A stretch of DNA of 64,000 nt from Cristatella mucedo. Lineage: Eukaryota > Bryozoa > Phylactolaemata > Cristatellidae. Both the position numbers and the translations under genes were made by a program. The notes below the pieces were generated by a model that made no database searches, was not told the DNA's origin, and saw only the letters and a program-made list of their open reading frames with translations. Location of the stretch: positions 1,887,001 through 1,951,000 of the forward strand of contig WPIO01000003.1 in assembly GCA_009760855.2 (NCBI GenBank), written 5' to 3'. Below, piece by piece: positions 10,709 through 21,425 of this stretch (the stretch's first letter is position 1; every line of letters begins with the position of its first letter).

Positions 10709-10849
10709 CCGGCGCGCGGCGGCTTCTTCTAGCCTCTAGCCCAACATTGTTTGCCGACACATGTAAAATTGACGCAACCCAGGAGAGGTCTCACCTGCAG
10801 GGCTTAGCGAATGAATGCTGATTGATAGAAAATTATGCACTTTGACATC

Positions 10850-10965
10850 GTGCATGCTACCAGTAGCAGTATGGTCATGCTTCCTATGCAGCATTTGTCG
10901 TGTCGAGAAAGGGATCAAGTTCTCTGATGGTTGTATACAAACGTATTATCATCATTATTAAAATT
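10850..10965 (+). mobile_element. LINE-B 3' tail fragment
   Basis: The segment GCATGCTACCAGTAGCAG, then GTCATGCTTCCTATGCAGC, GAGAAAGGGATCAAGTTCTC and a TATTATCATCATTATT tail follows the LINE-B end order. It is diverged. Confidence 0.6.
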
Positions 10966-11179
10966 ATCGCCTATCGAGTGCAATCTGTCGGCTAGGGTAT
11001 TTGCAGCTCGTACAGCAAGTACCATCGATCAGCATTGTCTGACAGGGAACCGGTTCGGTCGTCCATGGGTGGCAACCCGAAGGCGAGATGACTTCGATGG
11101 ATATTTCATTGATGGCCGGGTTCACCTTTCCGTTATTGCCGCTCGGCTGGCCAGCCCACGCAATCGTACTAGTAGTATT

Positions 11180-11668
11180 AGTATTACTAGATGAGATCTA
11201 CTCCCCCACCAGGCTAAACATCGTAGCACTAGCTTTTCAGAATCTAATCATTTACCTATACCTCGTACGAACCTCAAATCTTTTGGAGACCGTGCTGCCT
11301 TTAGTTTATATGCTCCCAAAGCCCTGGAACTCACTTCTGACTTGCATCACGACATCCCCTGACTTGACCACATTTAAAAAAGAAACTAAAACGCATCTAT
11401 TTATCAGAGCATATAGTGGGTCCCTGTGATTCCACCTGTACGTGAATATGCGTGCTGACACTGCATACTGCCACTAACCATATTTGCATGCTGACCCTGT
11501 GCTGCATGTCGCTTCTAACCATGTTATGCTTGTTGTCATTGAGCATGCTACCGTTAACCATTCGATCGTGCTTCCTTTGCAGTAAATGTAAATTGCCTAG
11601 AAAGAGATTGAGTTCTCCGAGGGTGCTATAGCAAGTGTATTATTATTACTATTATTATTAATAGGTTA
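11180..11668 (+). mobile_element. LINE-B 3' fragment with C-terminal coding remnant
   Basis: Coding remnants include LVRTSNLLETVL, LPKPWNSLLTCITTSPDLTT and FKKETKTHLFI, which match the C-terminus of the LINE-B copy at 53.8-55.0 kb. A 3' UTR of about 230 bases and an ATT-repeat tail follow. It is 5'-truncated. Confidence 0.85.
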
Positions 11669-12375
11669 GTGGCAATCGTAGCACGGTTCCTTTAGAATGA
11701 GCCTCGTTGAAGCTGATCTGTATGCAACCATGTCACACTACCTGACTGAACGATTGGTAGCAGAGAATTCGCAAGCAACCTGGACAGGATACATTGAATG
11801 GACACAGTCACAGTGGGATATCAAGTTATTCAAGCAGGTGTCACAGATCAACTGTAAATACTGTTAATTACTTTTACTGAGCTTACGGTGTAAGGTCGTA
11901 TGTATGGTCACAAGATTGTGATGTCACAAGATCATATGATGGATCAATGTATGTGTGCTATACAGCTTCACCTCAACTTTTGTAACCACTACCAACTCCA
12001 ACAGGGTAGATGACTTTTAGAACCGATCTATTTCGCCTTGGTTGCTGGTGTGAATCCTCTAGTATGAGCTAATTCTAGCTGACACTGCTGCTATTCAGAC
12101 TTACAATTTTAAGTGATGCTGACGTTTACCATTCAGGCTAAATTTGGTGAAGCAGCTTCCTTTATGCCGAGGCGGCAGTCTTTGATTTAGCAAGAGGAGA
12201 TTATCTGAATCATTTGCATTGGGTGCTTGTAGTATACCTTGGTTGCTGCTCCATCCATAGCCATAGCTCGATGGCCTGTGCTCATAAGTATCACGTGTGA
12301 GCTTATCGGTCAATTACTACTCAGATCTCGGCGGCAGGCTCTCATCTAACTGCCAGACTTTTGTGCACTTTGCAG

Positions 12376-12655
12376 ATCTCCGACGACGCAGGCCTGGCCG
12401 CCTCTGCTGCTGACAGCGGCGGCAACGTCGAGCAGCGCCGGTTCGTGGCGAGCGCACAGAGCCCAGAGCAGGCAGCTCTGCTGGCCGAGCAGCCGGCGAG
12501 CTCGCCGCTATACGTCGACGGTCCGCATCTGGTGTGGCTTCGCGACAAGTCGGTCAAGTGCTTCGTGCTGCAGACAGACGGGCATCGGGCCACACCGGCT
12601 TCGGCCACTGCCGTGCACGACTCGTCCCAGCCGACGAAGGACGCGGCCAAGGAAG
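12376..12655 (+). CDS. ECSIT: ECSIT, exon 3
   Basis: The exon starts in phase 0 after TTTGCAG and ends in phase 1 before GTGGGT. A variable Ala/Ser/Gly-rich stretch comes first. Then RRFVASAQSPEQAALLAEQ and SSPLYVDGPHLVWLRDKSVK match the ECSIT C-terminal domain, where QSPDQQAAL, the V-[DE]-G-P motif and the WLR motif are conserved. The last 30 residues are low-complexity and lack the usual Tyr-Tyr-Pro segment, so this species has an unusual linker or an exon was missed. Confidence 0.9.
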
Positions 12656-13151
12656 GTGGGTGGGCCCGCCCCTCACAGTTGCAGGCACGGTTTTCCTTCC
12701 ATCGCTCTCCCATCCACGAGGACCGAGCTATTGTTGTAGCTCAGCACGAGGTATTGTTGTAGCTCAGCGTCTGGTCTTTCGAGTGAGTTCATGGAGATGT
12801 GGCTGAGTGGGAGTAGGGACTGTTAGGACTGTGGCATACACTGCAGAACGTGGAAGAATTGAAAGCTGTGCAGACGCATAGCAGGCGGGTACAATGCGGC
12901 GGCAGCTTGTGTAACTGGAACTGCCCTTGCCCACAGCCGTGCACCGTCGTGTAAGGTCGCATGTACATGCACTCTCGCGTGTGCCCGCACACGGGCCTTG
13001 TGTTCTTCTTGCGTGCTCGTTTGCTCAGCTCGGGTGAACCTCGCTTGAGAGCGCATGCAGCGGCTCGCTGTCGTACTTTTTTCGAACGGCAGCACCACCG
13101 CGAGCCTCGGCTTTTTTGGAGTGCATCGGATCACGACCTTGACGTTTGCAG
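12656..13151 (+). other. ECSIT intron 3
   Basis: Phase-1 intron of 496 bases, donor GTGGGT and acceptor TTTGCAG. It contains no recognisable repeat. It could hide a small exon for the segment missing between exons 3 and 4, but none was identified. Confidence 0.75.
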
Positions 13152-13864
13152 ACGACAGCTGGCTGGACACGCTGGACAGCAGCCTGACTAGCGAAGGAGC
13201 CGCTGCTGCTCCCGGCGCAGCCGTGGCACGGTCGAGCCTTCATCACCAGCCCAGCGGCATCGTGCTGGCCATGTGCGTGCCGTGGGCGGCGCATAAGGAT
13301 GCCGCACTTGCCTGGATAGCGATGCTGCAGAGAGACAACCCGCACCTGGCCCGTCTCGCCGTCGTGCTGAAGCTGCGAGCAGCAGCAGCAGCAGCAGCCC
13401 TAGCGACGGCAGCGGCTCGCCGTGCGAGGAGCTGCTTCATCAGCGGCTGCTCGACAGCTGCGCCTCGTCACAGCGTGTGTGACGCTGTGGCCCACGCTGC
13501 TGCTGAACTCACTGCCCCTCCATTGCGCATGCAGGGCAGCTCTGCTGTCGGGCAGCCATCGCTAGCTCCCTTTCCCACCCTCAATCCGTGCCACCGACTT
13601 GATGCCGTCGGGTCGCCTGCTCAGCATATTGACTCACTGACACCGATCTGGCCCTGGCGGCAATGCATCGGCAGCAGTGGCCTAGATAGGCTGGCTCTCT
13701 GCAGGGACGCCCGGATATGCCGCAGAAATGGTGGAGGGGGCCAGCCCCCAACCCCCCAATTTCTGCGGCCCCCTGCTGCCCCTAACCCGTGTCCCAGGAA
13801 CAAAAGCTGCTGCTGCTGCTATGATGCAGCGCTTGCCACATTGCTGGCCTCATCGCGGAATTAA
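13152..13864 (+). CDS. ECSIT: ECSIT, exon 4 and proposed stop
   Basis: The exon enters in phase 1 and encodes the end of the conserved domain: SGIVLAMCVPWAAHKDAALA then WIAMLQRDNPHLARLAVVLK, aligning with the last ECSIT block (AMC, W-I, L-Q-x-x-N-P-x-L). After that comes an Ala run encoded by GCA/GCC repeats and about 150 residues of low-complexity, Cys-containing sequence to TAA at 13862-13864. That tail has no counterpart in the family, so the real stop or a further splice may lie earlier. An ATTAAA overlaps the stop and could be the polyadenylation signal. Confidence 0.8.
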
Positions 13865-14122
13865 AGCACCATTGTACCTGCAACGGTGTCATATTTCAGG
13901 CCTTAAATGCACCAGCCGGCGACGGCAATGCATGGAGAGGGAGGTAAGGCAGACAGAAGTGGGGCAGGCCATCGCTGGCTGCCATCGCATGCCGACACTC
14001 GGGCTGCAGCAAGGCCGCACGATCACACAAGAAGCTTGCACCGGTGCCGTCGATCGACCTCGCCTAGACGTGTGGGCGAGACTGCTACTGTGTTCAGCAT
14101 CAGTGTCAAAGCTGTCAAGTTA

Positions 14123-14203
14123 TCACTTCCTATCAACCTTCTCGAGTTTCTCCTCCATTTTGTCGAATTCTTTTTTGGCCACTGCGTCTTCCGCATCTTC
14201 GAC
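14123..14203 (-). CDS. NFU1: NFU1, terminal exon
   Basis: On the minus strand the acceptor CTGTCATCGCAG is followed by 26 codons and TGA (14125-14123). The peptide VEDAEDAVAKKEFDKMEEKL ends in EKVDRK and is a charged tail like those that follow the NFU domain. It joins in phase 0 to the exon at 14492-14626, which ends GVQQ before GTAACC. This exon is too short to stand out as an open frame but fits in splice signals, phase and composition. The stop lies 258 bases from the ECSIT stop on the other strand. Confidence 0.75.
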   Translation of the reverse strand, partial: VEDAEDAVAKKEFDKMEEKLEKVDRK

Positions 14204-14491
14204 CTGCGATGACAGCGGAACGGCGCAGAGCGTGGTCGAAGCAGCTTTCAGTCAGCCAGCCGCAGCTTTGGAGGTAGCCGGAAGGAGGGGACGGAGGCAG
14301 GGGGCCGGAGGGAAGGGAATGAGGCAGGGAGACGGAAGCAGGAGGGGACGGAAGGAAGGGGATGAGGCAGGAGGGGACGGAAGGAGGGGGATGGAGGCAG
14401 GGGGACGGAACGGAAGGAGAACGGAGGTGGGAACCGACTTGGGGAAGCGAAGCAAGTGGGCTGGCTGCAGCTGGCCGGATGCAGCGGTTAC
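14204..14491 (-). other. NFU1 last intron with purine-rich tract
   Basis: A 288-base intron read on the minus strand. Most of it (14277-14432) is a degenerate purine-rich tandem array on the plus strand made of AGGAGGGGACGG-like and GGCAGGGGG-like units. The transcript therefore carries a long pyrimidine stretch before the acceptor, and the G-rich DNA strand could form G-quadruplexes. Confidence 0.75.
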
Positions 14492-14626
14492 CTGCTGCAC
14501 GCCTTTGACTTCGGGAATGTAGAACTGCAGCATGTTCTCGACGCCCGACTTGAGAGTGACTGCCGAGCTGGGGCAGCCGGTGCACGAGCCTTGCAGTTTC
14601 AGCTTCACTATGCCATTCTCGAAGCC
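14492..14626 (-). CDS. NFU1: NFU1, C-terminal NFU domain exon with CxxC
   Basis: This 45-codon exon encodes the Fe-S scaffold part of NFU1, the mitochondrial protein that delivers [4Fe-4S] clusters to lipoyl synthase and respiratory complexes. [20 protein letters not shown] holds the two cluster-binding cysteines of the CxxC motif. It is followed by [17 protein letters not shown], matching the family's [16 protein letters not shown] block. Borders are CTGCAG before and GTAACC after, both phase 0. All key residues are intact. Confidence 0.96.
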
Positions 14627-14799
14627 CTGCAGCCGCGATGCGTCCAGTGACGGCCGCCGAGCCAAACTCGAGCGCCGCCTGGCCAGCCACTCGGCAGCGT
14701 CCATTCGGCGCAGGAGAGCACGTGCGACGGCAGCTGGCACGGTACTTGGGTGGCGGCAGCGCAGGTGGCAGCGGATGCAATTCAGGGCAATAGGCCATT

Positions 14800-16085
14800 G
14801 ATCACGATGTTCTACTTGAACGATTGAGAACAACGATCGGTCTGGCAGACGAAGCACTGGCGTGGTTTAAATCGTTCTTGTCTGATCATGTTCAATCCTT
14901 GTTGTGTGGGGGTCAGATCTCACACACGAGACCAGTCACCTGTGGAGTCCCTCAAGGTCTGTACTCGGTCCCTTGCTGTTTTCCATTTAAACTCAACCTT
15001 CGGGAAAAGTGATTGAGGCCCGTGGAATAGGATATTACTTTTATGCTGACCATACTCAGCTGTATTTGTCATTCAAACCGTCGGCGTCTGCTGCAGCAAC
15101 TGAGAAACTGAATGCTTGCCTTGCCGACATTTGATCCTGGATGTCGGAAAACTTCTTGAAATTAAATGACGATATAACCGAAATGCTGCTCATAGGACAC
15201 CCCAAGCGCATGGCTGGATTAAAAGGCTTTGCTCTTGTAATAGGTGATGCTGTTGTGTGACCATAACGTGCTAAAAATTTAGGTGTCGTTCTCGACAGCT
15301 CTCAATAAAAGAAAAAAAAGCTTAAAAGCTTCATTCAAAAGACTGCTTCTACAGCTAGCCATCACCGATCCGATCCCTATCCAAGATTAGGAGCTGTTTT
15401 CCTTAGTAGCTTGCAAAAAATTAACTAGCTCCTTAGTTCTGTCTCGGCTTGATTACTGTAATTCCCTTTTGGCTGGGGTACCAAAGAAAGCAACTAGGCC
15501 AGTGCAGCTGACTGAATATGGCTGCAAGGCTCGTCTTCAGGTCCCAGAGGTTTGAGCACGTGTCTCCTTTGCTAAAACAGCTAGGATGGATGCCGGTTGA
15601 GCAACGGATACAGAGCAAAGTTCTTACGCTGACCCCCAAGGCCCGCCACGGCTTGGCTCCTTCATACCTAGCTGATCTGCTGCACCAGTTTCAGCGTCTT
15701 CGGGCCCTCAGGTCCTTCATGGACAACGAATTAGCTGTTACATTCCTCTGCTTAAAGACCGTTGGCGACAGAAGCTTTAGCTCTGCAGGTTCTAGACTGT
15801 TCCAACTTCCGCAATTCTTATGCAACGACAACTGCTCTCCTGCTGCCGACTATGGCTCATCCTTTTGAGCAGTCCTGAGCTGCTACTTCCAAGCTACTCA
15901 CTACCTCAACTGCTCTCCTGACTTTGCTATGCTTCCCAGTTTCTCTTTGTTCCGTGAGACAAAGTCTCTTGGCTACCGAATGTGTACCGAAAGCCGCTTA
16001 GGCTGTGAGTGCACTATACAAAACTCCCCTGCGTAACACCCACATAGTCGTTATTGCTTTGTGGAGTTGCGGACGGAGATACATT
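14800..16085 (+). mobile_element. LINE-A copy, reverse transcriptase to 3' end, inactive
   Basis: This insertion lies in an NFU1 intron on the opposite strand. Damaged reverse transcriptase motifs are visible: [15 protein letters not shown], then VTCGVPQG (RT domain), then a degraded YADxTQLYLSF region. The C-terminal part at 15518-15868 contains HGLAPSYLADLLHQF and GDRSFSSAGSRL. Frameshifts and stops break the frame repeatedly. The 3' end has GCTTAGGCTGTGAGTGCAC and a short ACATTACATTA tail. It is homologous to the copies at 5.5, 45.4 and 61.6 kb. Confidence 0.9.
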
Positions 16086-16269
16086 ACATTAGGTGCCCTC
16101 ACAGCGGCGGCCCCCGAACAGACTGTGGATGCACAACAAGCAACTGCATTCACCGGAGCGGCCATTGCATGAGAATGACCAAACAGCATGCACTCACTCA
16201 CTCACTAGTGAGAGTATGCACAATGTATCACAGACGAAATAAAACGATATCTGCATGCTAGATTCTGCA

Positions 16270-16490
16270 AGCATATAACAACAACAATCATAATAATACA
16301 TTTGTATAGCACGGTCAGAGAACTGAATGATTGGTGGTAACTTCTGCAAGGAGCAGGCACAGGGTAAGCAGGTAAATGCACATGAGAGACAAATCACAAA
16401 GACCCACCGAGTGCTGATATAAACAGGCGCGAATTAGGCTTCTTTTTAAATTTCAGGGGTTACATCTGACGTCTTGCGATAAAGAAAATA
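16270..16490 (-). mobile_element. LINE-B 3' end, reverse orientation
   Basis: It starts with a CATAATAATACATTTGTATA tail, then GCACGGTCAGAGAACTGAAT, AGAGACAAATCACAAAGACC and a GCTTCTTTTTAAATTTCAGG remnant. This is the reverse complement of LINE-B 3' UTR and last codons, as at 17575-17880. Confidence 0.75.
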
Positions 16491-17574
16491 TCTGACATGA
16501 TTATAAGTTCTTCACTGTTTCCAATTACTGCACAGAGGCTATAGGGTACAGCACGGTCGGTTAAACTCGTTCGGGTTCCCAAGCTCACGTTTTTGGCTCA
16601 GCAGACGGCTCACAGCTCTGCCAAAGTCGTGGAAAGGATAAGAAGACGACACGAGACAACAAACGCTCTGACCAGCCTCAAAAGTGCTCAAAGATTTCGG
16701 TCAAATGATTGACTCAATCAACTAATGACGAATCGGTTGATTCAGCAGATGAGATCTTTTGCTCAGTGCTGCTCTGTCCTCCCGAAAATGCAATCGTTCC
16801 TCGGAATAGCTCTAGCACATGAAATTCTAGCATTTCGTGTCAAAACGATATACACGGGCTGGGCTGCAAGTCGTAAATTTCGGTGCACAAGTCTCCGACT
16901 CAGGAAGAGCATTATGAAACCCATATGTGCCTCAGTAGTGCCGCTGAATTAAGTGCTGGCTGCTGGCAGCTCGGGAAGTTCCAGTGAGATCTTCTCGTGT
17001 GATGACGAACGTTCTTCCTTTCCTGTTTGCAAAAAGCATACGTTTTAACTTGCCTGTCTGTAAAACCTGACTGCAGTCGGTCGTTCGGCTGAAGTGTAGT
17101 GGGTGTGGTTCTGGACGTGTCGGGGACGTGCCTATGCTATGCTTGTGCTTCACTAATATCTCAAATATCCAATGCCCGGCAGGCCCCCCCCTGCTTACGA
17201 CTTTGCTACCAGTGGCTACCAGAGACCGAGACAGCTCCAGGAGTGCATCTGAGTGTGCGCGTATGTTGTATGTGCATGTGTTTGTCTGTGCGCATACCTG
17301 CGCGAGTCACCCCCTGCCTAGGAGTTTTTATCCACAGGCTTGTTAGCTACACTTCCGTGTGTTCGTAGCTCATTTCGGTTGGCACTAGGCACTCTTGAGT
17401 CTGATTTTAAAGAGCCATGTCACTTCTTGGTTGATTAGGGCATTATCTTACAAGGCCTGTAGTGACCCTTTTGTGGTGCCATCCAATGACGTATTCTTGG
17501 GTACAAATGATCAGATGCCAGCGGAAGAAGCCCACCCTCAACTGACCGGCAGGGAAACAGTCCAACTCATGCCA
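16491..17574. other. NFU1 intron sequence without recognised content
   Basis: No exon, repeat family or RNA gene was recognised. Open frames are short. A TGTGTGCGCG-like mildly repetitive patch lies near 17.25-17.31 kb. Confidence 0.4.
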
Positions 17575-18880
17575 GTAATAGTAATAATAATAATAACAAT
17601 AGTACATTTGCATAGCACCATCAGAGAACCCAATCTCTTTATAAGCACTTTATATTTGCTGTAAAGGAAGCACGGTCGAGTGGTTAGAGGTAGCACGCTC
17701 GATGTCAACAAGCATAACGTGGTTAGATGACATGCACAGGGTCAACATGCAAACATGGTTAGTGGCAGCATGCACAGACAATGTCAGCACGCATAAGCAC
17801 ACAAAGGACAAATCACAAGGACACATTAAATGCTTTGATTATCGGATGAGTCTTTTAGCTTCTTTTTAAACGTCATTAAGTAAGGGGATGTCGTGACGTC
17901 AGTCGGGAGTGAGTTCCAGGCTTTGGGAGCATACCAATTAAAAGCATGGTCACTAAAGGCCAGAGAATGATGGAACCAAAAAGTGAGGGATAGAACCTTG
18001 GTCTATGCGTTGCTTGACTGGGAGCCAGTGCAGATAGGGGAGAAGTGGTGTGATGTGGCAACTGCGACGCTCACGACAGACGTGCCTAGCTGCAGAGTTT
18101 TGCACAAGCTGTAAGCGCCTGATTGCACACGCCGATAGACCAGCAAGCATTGAGTTCAAAAGTCGAGATGGGATGTCACAAATGCATGGACCAATTTAGA
18201 TGTGGTATCCCTGTCTAAACAAGCTCGAATTTTAGCAATGTCATGTAGTTGAAAGTAGGCAGACTTGACTGTGGAGCAGATGTTGTCGTCTACTCAAAGG
18301 TCACTTTGGAACATGACACCTAGATTTCTATCAGATTCAACAGGAGATATGCTGGCAGAGCCGATTTTGAGCGTTAGCCTTTCCAATTTCTGAATCACAC
18401 TTCGTTCACCCATAACTAGTAAGTCGGTTTTACCGTCATTCAATTTTAAATAGTTCGCTGCCATCCATGTGCAGATGTCATCAATGTATGCAGCAAGGGA
18501 GTTAAGAGACTTCGCCGGGGGGCTCGAGGGCAGAGGGAGGAATCAGAGCAAAGGTACAACTGAGTCTCATTCGCACAGAAGTGAAAGGCTCGATTGTGTT
18601 GGGCGATCACATCGGAAAGAGGAAGAGCATAAACTGTGAAAAGAAGCAGATCGATCACAGAGCCCTGAGGTACCCCGTAATTAAGTGGTTCCTCGGGATG
18701 ATCTTTGACCGTTCACATCTATACTTTGAAGTCTCCAACTGAGATAGGACCTGAACCATTGCAGTTCAGTGCAAGATATATGCCCATGTAAGATTCGAGA
18801 CATTCAAGAAGGACTTTGTTATCAGTAGTATAAAATGCTGCCGAAAGATCGACCTCTAGTTAATGAGGAGTTGCAGAGTT
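17575..18880 (-). mobile_element. LINE-B copy, reverse orientation, truncated and broken
   Basis: Reading the minus strand, damaged reverse transcriptase motifs come first (an AAF-type block near 18.85 kb, then GVPQGSV near 18.68 kb). ALPLSDVIAQHN and a mutated CANETQLYLC ([10 protein letters not shown] in the better copy) follow. Then come LQLVQNSAARHVC and ITPLLPYLHWLPVKQRI. A 3' UTR of about 250 bases and an ATT-repeat tail end it at 17575. Several frameshifts make it non-functional. Confidence 0.9.
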
Positions 18881-20300
18881 TGACCGTGAAGCATTCCACT
18901 AAGTATAAAGAACGAACGAAAGGCATTAACATTATGCTTTTCACGACGGCATTTTCATAAATCAGTGAACACAACAGAAGATTAAAGAGAAGGCATCTTT
19001 AGCACTTAAAATTTATTTAAAAAATGGCAGATTTCTCCATTTACATTACCTTAAAAACGATGGCAACGTTTGTTTTTGGAGTTACTTAAACGTCTGAAGT
19101 AGAATGAAAACACCCGTGCACCGGTTATGCTCATTTCCTTGACACACTATCATTTATCGGCACGCCTAAGACCGGCTAGTTGAACACCTTTACGATGGGC
19201 CAAATGTGGGCTTTTCGCCCAACAGCACTTGGTAGCGCTGCACTTACTGTACAATTTTGAATTTGTGAGACTTAAGTGAGGTACAATCTAAAAAAGATTG
19301 CTACGACAGATACAACCAACGTATAATCAATAATACAAAGGGACCCGGCCGCCCACATATCACTAGCTAGATCCACACGAACAGACTGATAAGGAGTGAA
19401 ATTTAAGGCATCATTTCATCCTGCGAGGGTTCATGTTCAAAACCTGCACGCTGCTACTGGGAAGCTAGCTGTAGGGATGCGATTAGGCATTGTCTAGCGG
19501 AACAAGATATATGATTGCTTGGAATGCAAAAAAAAGTCAATTCTATCCGTCACCCAAAAAGTGGCTCGATTGGAGTGGACGTTTGGAGTGGAGTTGGGGT
19601 TCGGAGTGGTTTGGATAAATGCACATGGGACCAACAAAGACTGAGAAGCAAAATCTAATCTGGCAATAGGACTTAATTCCCATTGTTGGTAAATGAAAAA
19701 TGTCTACAGTATGTGCTTTGTTGCTTCAATAAAGTTTTCAATGATAATTGTAGGCGGTGAAATTTGGCAGAAACAAGGGTCATGGTCTGGGCTTGCTTCT
19801 GTTGCAGATACATGGACTCATGATGTAAGGCACTTTTTTAGAACTAATCCAGAACATTTCAGTACCTAGTGCAATGAGACATCGTGGGGATACTTTTCCT
19901 TTCAAATGACAATAAGCCTAAACATGGAGCTAAAAGAGTGATCAATATTGTTATGCCTATCAGGCCAGATATTTTCAAACGCTTAGTTCGTTCAAATATG
20001 CCATCGCAGCTTAGATAGGTTTTTTGCTTATTGCTGTGGTGTATTTTCCTTTTAGCACTAACAATTAATGCACTTGTACTAAAACTTTGCTTACATATTA
20101 CGTATGCTTATTTCATATACTTCGCATAATTACAATATGTCGGGAGAAAGGGGTGGCAGGGTGGGAATGGGGAGCGGGAGGTCGGGAGAGGTGATGGAAG
20201 TGGAGGTGGAGGTGGCAGCATCTGAAGCTCTGAACGACTCGGGCTTGATGTTCTGACAGCCATTCCAGCTTTTAAGGAGGGGGAGGGCCTTTCAAACCTC
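18881..20300. other. NFU1 intron sequence, largely unrecognised
   Basis: AT-leaning sequence with no exon or known repeat. Short TTTGGAGTGG-like repetitions occur near 19.57-19.61 kb. The G-rich patch at 20137-20290 is listed separately. Confidence 0.4.
20137..20290. repeat. G-rich, quadruplex-capable patch
   Basis: The plus strand has many G runs of three or more separated by short spacers (for example GGGGTGGCAGGGTGGG), then GGAGGTGGAGGTGG. The transcribed NFU1 strand carries the C-rich complement. This is compositional evidence only. Confidence 0.6.
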
Positions 20301-20402
20301 AAGTCTTGCATGTGTCCATGTGCACCGAAAGCCGCTTAGGCTTCGATTACGCTATGTACTACTCGCCAGAGTTACACACCCACTTAGTGGTCTTAGTGGC
20401 TG
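20300..20402 (+). mobile_element. LINE-A 3' tail fragment
   Basis: ACCGAAAGCCGCTTAGGCTT matches the last coding part of LINE-A and is followed by a diverged ACGCTATGTAC, CACCCACTTAGTGG stretch. It is a short remnant, lying beside NFU1 exon 20617-20726. Confidence 0.65.
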
Positions 20403-20616
20403 CACACGGACGATGCATTGTATTCGATTGCACAAATCCAGCAGCAGGTGCAGCCGAACGCGTGCGTGATGAAGCGAGCTGAGCACCCTGGGCTCACGAA
20501 CTGAACTCGGAGCGCCATAATGAAAATTATGCTCAGTCTTCGTGGCTGGCGCTTCGGACTTACGGACAAGTAATAGGCGCGTTCGAGAAAGCACGCCGCA
20601 CGTGCCATGCCCACAC

Positions 20617-20726
20617 CTTGTATATGATGTCACCGCCGTCCTCTTGCACCGTCGGCCGGATGCGAGTGTCCAGCAACTCTTTTATCATCTGCACTGTTTC
20701 GTCGTCATCCTCGTCTGCCAACGGTG
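20617..20726 (-). CDS. NFU1: NFU1, exon encoding the start of the C-terminal domain
   Basis: The exon enters in phase 1 after GCTTCAG and ends in phase 0 before GTGTGG. It encodes an acidic linker (PLADEDDDE) followed by [20 protein letters not shown] and GGDIIYK. The block [19 protein letters not shown] is diagnostic of NFU1. It joins in frame to the CxxC exon across an intron of about 6 kb that has been invaded by LINE-A and LINE-B copies. Confidence 0.97.
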
Positions 20727-20993
20727 CTGAAGCATAGCGTACTCGCTGGGCATGGGTGAAGCTCGCGAGATCGACCATCACGTACCACATGCCACTGGTG
20801 GCAGGAAGGGCCTAGCTACATAGGCCTAGCTGCCACGTGCAAAGGCCAGCAGCAGCGGCGAAATTCGTAGCAATGGGCACTTACAAATGCATCTTGTAAT
20901 GCTACCAATGTCATCGACTGCTGACACGCATGCAAATTCTGAAGCAAGCCGCTCAACGTCGTGAGTCAAAGTCAACAGCATAGCAAAGTCTAC

Positions 20994-21102
20994 CTGGCGC
21001 CACCGAGTCTATGACAACTGGCAGTCCGCTGGCAAAAAAGTCCATAATGGTAGCAAATAGCTCCGGCTTCAACTCCTTCCAATCGACCGTTTCGTCATCT
21101 GT
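20994..21102 (-). CDS. NFU1: NFU1, exon of the N-terminal NFU_N domain
   Basis: After CCGCTGCAG the exon encodes TDDETVDWKELKPELFATIM then DFFASGLPVVIDSVAP. This matches the end of the NFU_N domain (LDWxxLKPxxxATIMDFFASG). It ends in phase 1 at G before GTAGAC, which fits the phase of the next exon. The upstream part of the protein, including the mitochondrial presequence and the N-P-N-S segment, was not found to the right, so the remaining 5' exons are either further away or too diverged to see. Confidence 0.95.
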
Positions 21103-21264
21103 CTGCAGCGGCAGAATGCGTGGCATAGCACGTGACACGTGTGCCGACAGGCCACACAACTGCACGAGGTCAGAAAAGTGCAGATTGCAAGCAGCACACA
21201 TCAGAATCGTGAAGTGAGCATAATCTGTGAGACTCTGCACAATGCGTGTCCGAAAGTAGGTTCG

Positions 21265-21425
21265 ATGATTAAGTAAAAGAAAAGGTCGGCCGATCGATTA
21301 AGTAAAAGAAAAGGTCGGCCGATCCAACAGCTTCTATTGTACATAGCGGCAGAAAAAGAGAGCCTGTCCAGCTGGATCATCACTCTGATGATCATCACTC
21401 TGATGAGAGCCTGTCCAGCTATCAT
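21265..21425. repeat. Nested short tandem duplications
   Basis: A unit of about 29 bases (GATTAAGTAAAAGAAAAGG then TCGGCCGATC) occurs twice from 21268 to 21324. Next, AGAGCCTGTCCAGCT occurs at 21359-21373 and again at 21406-21420, and between them ATCATCACTCTGATG is itself duplicated. All units are nearly perfect, so the duplications are recent. Confidence 0.85.

Larger units (their letters stand above)
9201..12375 (+). other. ECSIT intron 2
   Basis: Phase-0 intron of about 3.2 kb, holding a perfect hairpin, two degenerate SINE-1 copies, a LINE-A 3' end, a G tract and two LINE-B fragments, each listed separately. The part from 11.67 to 12.37 kb shows nothing recognisable. A 131-codon minus-strand frame at 9232-9627 has no known match and is not called a gene. 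Confidence 0.8.

Noticed and set aside
13728-14522. 264-codon plus-strand frame after ECSIT
   Set aside because: It runs through the ECSIT tail, the intergenic gap and antisense to NFU1 exons and the G-rich tract. Low-complexity, no homology.
14133-14857. Long minus-strand frames reading straight through NFU1 introns
   Set aside because: Splice signals and phase show that NFU1 uses only 14492-14626 and 14123-14203 here. The rest is intron translated by chance.
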